Both the position numbers and the translations under genes were made by a program. A DNA stretch of 23,361 nt from contig JAAMPI010000898.1 in NCBI GenBank assembly GCA_013054445.1, positions 1 through 23,361 of the forward strand, in the 5' to 3' direction. Within the stretch, counting starts at the first letter, position 1; each line of letters begins with the position of its first letter. Source of the DNA: Cudoniella acicularis (taxonomy: Eukaryota > Ascomycota > Leotiomycetes > Helotiales > Helotiaceae). The notes below the pieces were generated by a model. That model was not told the origin of the DNA. It searched no databases and saw nothing but the letters and a program-made list of their open reading frames with translations. Below are positions 21,503 to 23,361 of the stretch, piece after piece.

Positions 21503-23361
21503 ATGAATAGATTCAACTTTTTCAAGAACCGCGATGCGGATCAGAATGGTCCTACCACGGTGGTCAACTCCTTTGAGGCTCCTAGGGAATCGGTCAATGG
21601 AAACCTAAATCGAAATGTACAAGATTCAGAGAAGAGTGGTGGAAAGGTCCTTAACAAAATTCCTCATGTAACTATTCGCACAGTCGTGATGGCAATTTTA
21701 GTCGCCATGGGAGGTTTCATTTTCGGTTTGCCTCTCTTCGCTTCCATCTCAGACTGCTTGCTGATATAAATTAGGCTACGACACCGGACAAATCTCTGGG
21801 TTCTTAGAAATGAACGTCTTCCTGCAACGATTCGGTGAACTCGGCCCAGTGACAGAAACCTCCCCAACCGGCTACTACTTCAGCAACGTTCGTTCCGGCT
21901 TAATCGTCGGTCTCGTACGTTTACTCCCTCCCTCACAACCACATTTAACTCAAACAAACAGTTATCAATCGGCACCCTAATCGGCTGTCTCATCGCAGGA
22001 CCACTCGCTAACAAATTCGGTCGAAGAGCATGTATCCCACCTTGGTGCTTAGTATTTTGCATCGGTGTCACCATCCAAATGTCCGTCGACCAGGGACAAT
22101 GGGTTGGAATCGCAATAGGTAGATGGGTAGCTGGTCTTGGAGTCGGAGCCCTTTCTGTTCTTGTCCCTCTTTACATGGCGGAAACTTCACCAGCACCCGT
22201 TCGTGGAGCTGTGATTTCGTACGTTTCATCTCTTCTCCCAACCCGGACATTTCCTCTACACCACCCTTCTCTATCCAAAAACTAACATGAAATAGATGCT
22301 ACCAACTCTTCATCACAATCGGCATCTTCACCGCAGATTGCATAAACTATGGCACCGAATCCATGACCTCCACAGCCTCCTACCGCGTCCCCATGGGAAT
22401 CGGCTACCTCTGGGCTTTAGTCCTCGGCATTGGAATCCTCTGTAATTCCCCATTTCCATATTTCCCCCTTCTTTCAAATCCCCTCCCTCCAGCCAGACAG
22501 AACATTCCATTTTTTCTTCCACGCCGCTCGTTGGCTTTTCTTCCCCAAAATTCCCACCGCTAACCGACCTCTTTCCCCAGTCCTCCCCGAGTCCCCCCCG
22601 CCACGACTGGAACCACAGTCGCTCCTCTCGAGCTCGCACAACCATGTCCAAATTCTACGGCCTCCTGGAAACACACCCCATGATCGTCCACGAAACCGCC
22701 GAAATCGAAAAAGTAATGGCCGCCACCGCCGGCAACCACCCATGGTACGAAGCCCTCACGGGCCCGCGAATGTTCTACCGCGTCGCTCTCGCCATGGCGT
22801 TACAAATGCTGCAGCAACTCACAGGCGCAAACTACTTTTTCTACTACGGCACCTCGATCTTCAAAGGCGTCGGAATCGATAACTCCTACGTCACCGCTAT
22901 GATTCTAGGAGGCGTGAACGTCGGTTCTACCTTCCTAGGCGTATACATGGCACGGCACTGCCGCCGTCGAGAATCCCTCTACATCGCAGCCCTCTGGCAG
23001 TTCATCTGCTTCATAATTTTCGCCTCAGTCGGCCAATTCCTGTACAAAAACGCCCCCGAAGGTTCCTCAACCGCCCACACAGCAGGCACCGTAATGATCG
23101 TCTTCGCGTGCTTCTTCATCGTCGGCTTCGCTACAACCTGGGGCCCACTAGTCTGGGCCTGCATCTCCGAAATGTTCCCCTACCGCTACCGCGCCGTAGC
23201 AATGGCGTTCGCCACCTCCGCTAACTGGTTTTGGAATTTCATGCTTGCTTTCTTCACCCCTTTTATCACGGGAGATATTCAATATGCTTATGGATATGTT
23301 TTTGCGGGGTGTAATTTGGCGGCTTTTGTGGTTGTTTATTTATTTTTGTTGGAGAGTAGTG
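21503..23361 (+). CDS. MFS hexose (monosaccharide) transporter, 3' end outside the window, apparent +1 frameshift in exon 5
   Basis: Twelve-TM sugar permease of the plasma membrane, sugar-porter family. Exons: 21503-21725, 21775-21914, 21962-22218, 22296-22441 and 22581 to the edge; introns 49, 47, 77 and 139 nt. After a hydrophilic N-terminus comes TM1 with GYDTGQISGFLEM, then GPLANKFGRRA, GRWVAGLGVGALSVLVPLYMAE (trimmed here to its ends: GRWVAG, PLYMAE), RGAVIS, and FLPESP at the start of exon 5. The matching downstream frame (RHDWNHS, HPWYEALTGPRMF, QQLTGANYFFYYG, WGPLVWACISEMFP) lies one base away: a run of seven C at 22593-22599, where six would keep FLPESPRHDW in frame. That frame then stays open to the edge. 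The second loop motif, usually GRR, reads HCRRRES, which is unusual. In total about 516 of an expected 530-560 residues are visible. Either an assembly indel or a true lesion explains the shift. The family call is firm; substrate affinity is not predictable. Confidence 0.85.

Noticed and set aside
22430..22882. 150-codon ORF across intron 4 and exon 5 of the transporter
   Set aside because: It reads through the intron and continues in the shifted frame after the C7 run, giving a Pro/Arg-rich peptide; the neighbouring frame carries the conserved transporter sequence.
1..23361. tRNA, rRNA and CRISPR arrays
   Set aside because: No cloverleaf with a GGTTCGA-type arm, no rRNA-like stretch and no regularly spaced repeats were seen by eye; a tRNAscan or Infernal run would settle this.

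Overview
The window is nuclear DNA of a filamentous ascomycete. Evidence: protein genes carry short introns of about 45-139 nt with GT..AG ends and CTRAY-like branch points. The best-preserved proteins (SPT16, a Cdc50/Lem3 protein, Sae2/CtIP/Ctp1, a quinate-repressor-like protein, a hexose permease) are of fungal type, and gene-poor stretches are AT-rich with decayed repeats. A helotialean (Leotiomycetes) origin is my guess from the style of the two secreted proteins; it is not shown by the sequence.

Layout, left to right. (1) 1-3160, minus strand: two secreted cysteine-containing proteins in tandem. One is cut by the left edge; the other has six exons, an Apple/PAN-like domain and an 8-residue PSWIPSGR repeat. 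(2) 3161-4626: gene-poor, with a 30-bp perfect (36/38 overall) inverted repeat and a nearby stretch whose cysteine codons are scattered over three frames. (3) 4627-7352, plus: Sae2/CtIP/Ctp1 DNA-end-resection factor. (4) 7353-8857: AT-rich spacer with one 53-codon ORF. (5) 8858-10388, plus: five-exon Cdc50/Lem3 flippase subunit, convergent with (6) 11367-14720, minus: six-exon SPT16 of the FACT histone chaperone; the roughly 1-kb gap holds (ATTC)n and (AATTC)n microsatellites. (7) 14721-16287: spacer with an AT-rich element bounded by short terminal inverted repeats. (8) 16288-18327, minus: intronless QutR/QA-1S-like protein built from the last three AROM domains. (9) 18328-21502: a 3.2-kb divergent spacer. 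(10) 21503 to the right edge, plus: a five-exon hexose transporter whose last exon is interrupted by an apparent +1 shift in a C7 run.

There is no single operon-like system. SPT16, Sae2 and Cdc50 are housekeeping genes (chromatin, recombination, lipid asymmetry). The QutR-like gene and the hexose transporter are divergent neighbours and both concern carbon use, but no quinate-catabolism enzyme is present. The points most worth a second look are two +1 homopolymer anomalies (A7 in SPT16, C7 in the transporter), the mixed active-site conservation of the QutR-like protein, and the inverted repeat next to the cysteine-rich remnant. All exon coordinates were derived by hand from splice signals and reading phase.
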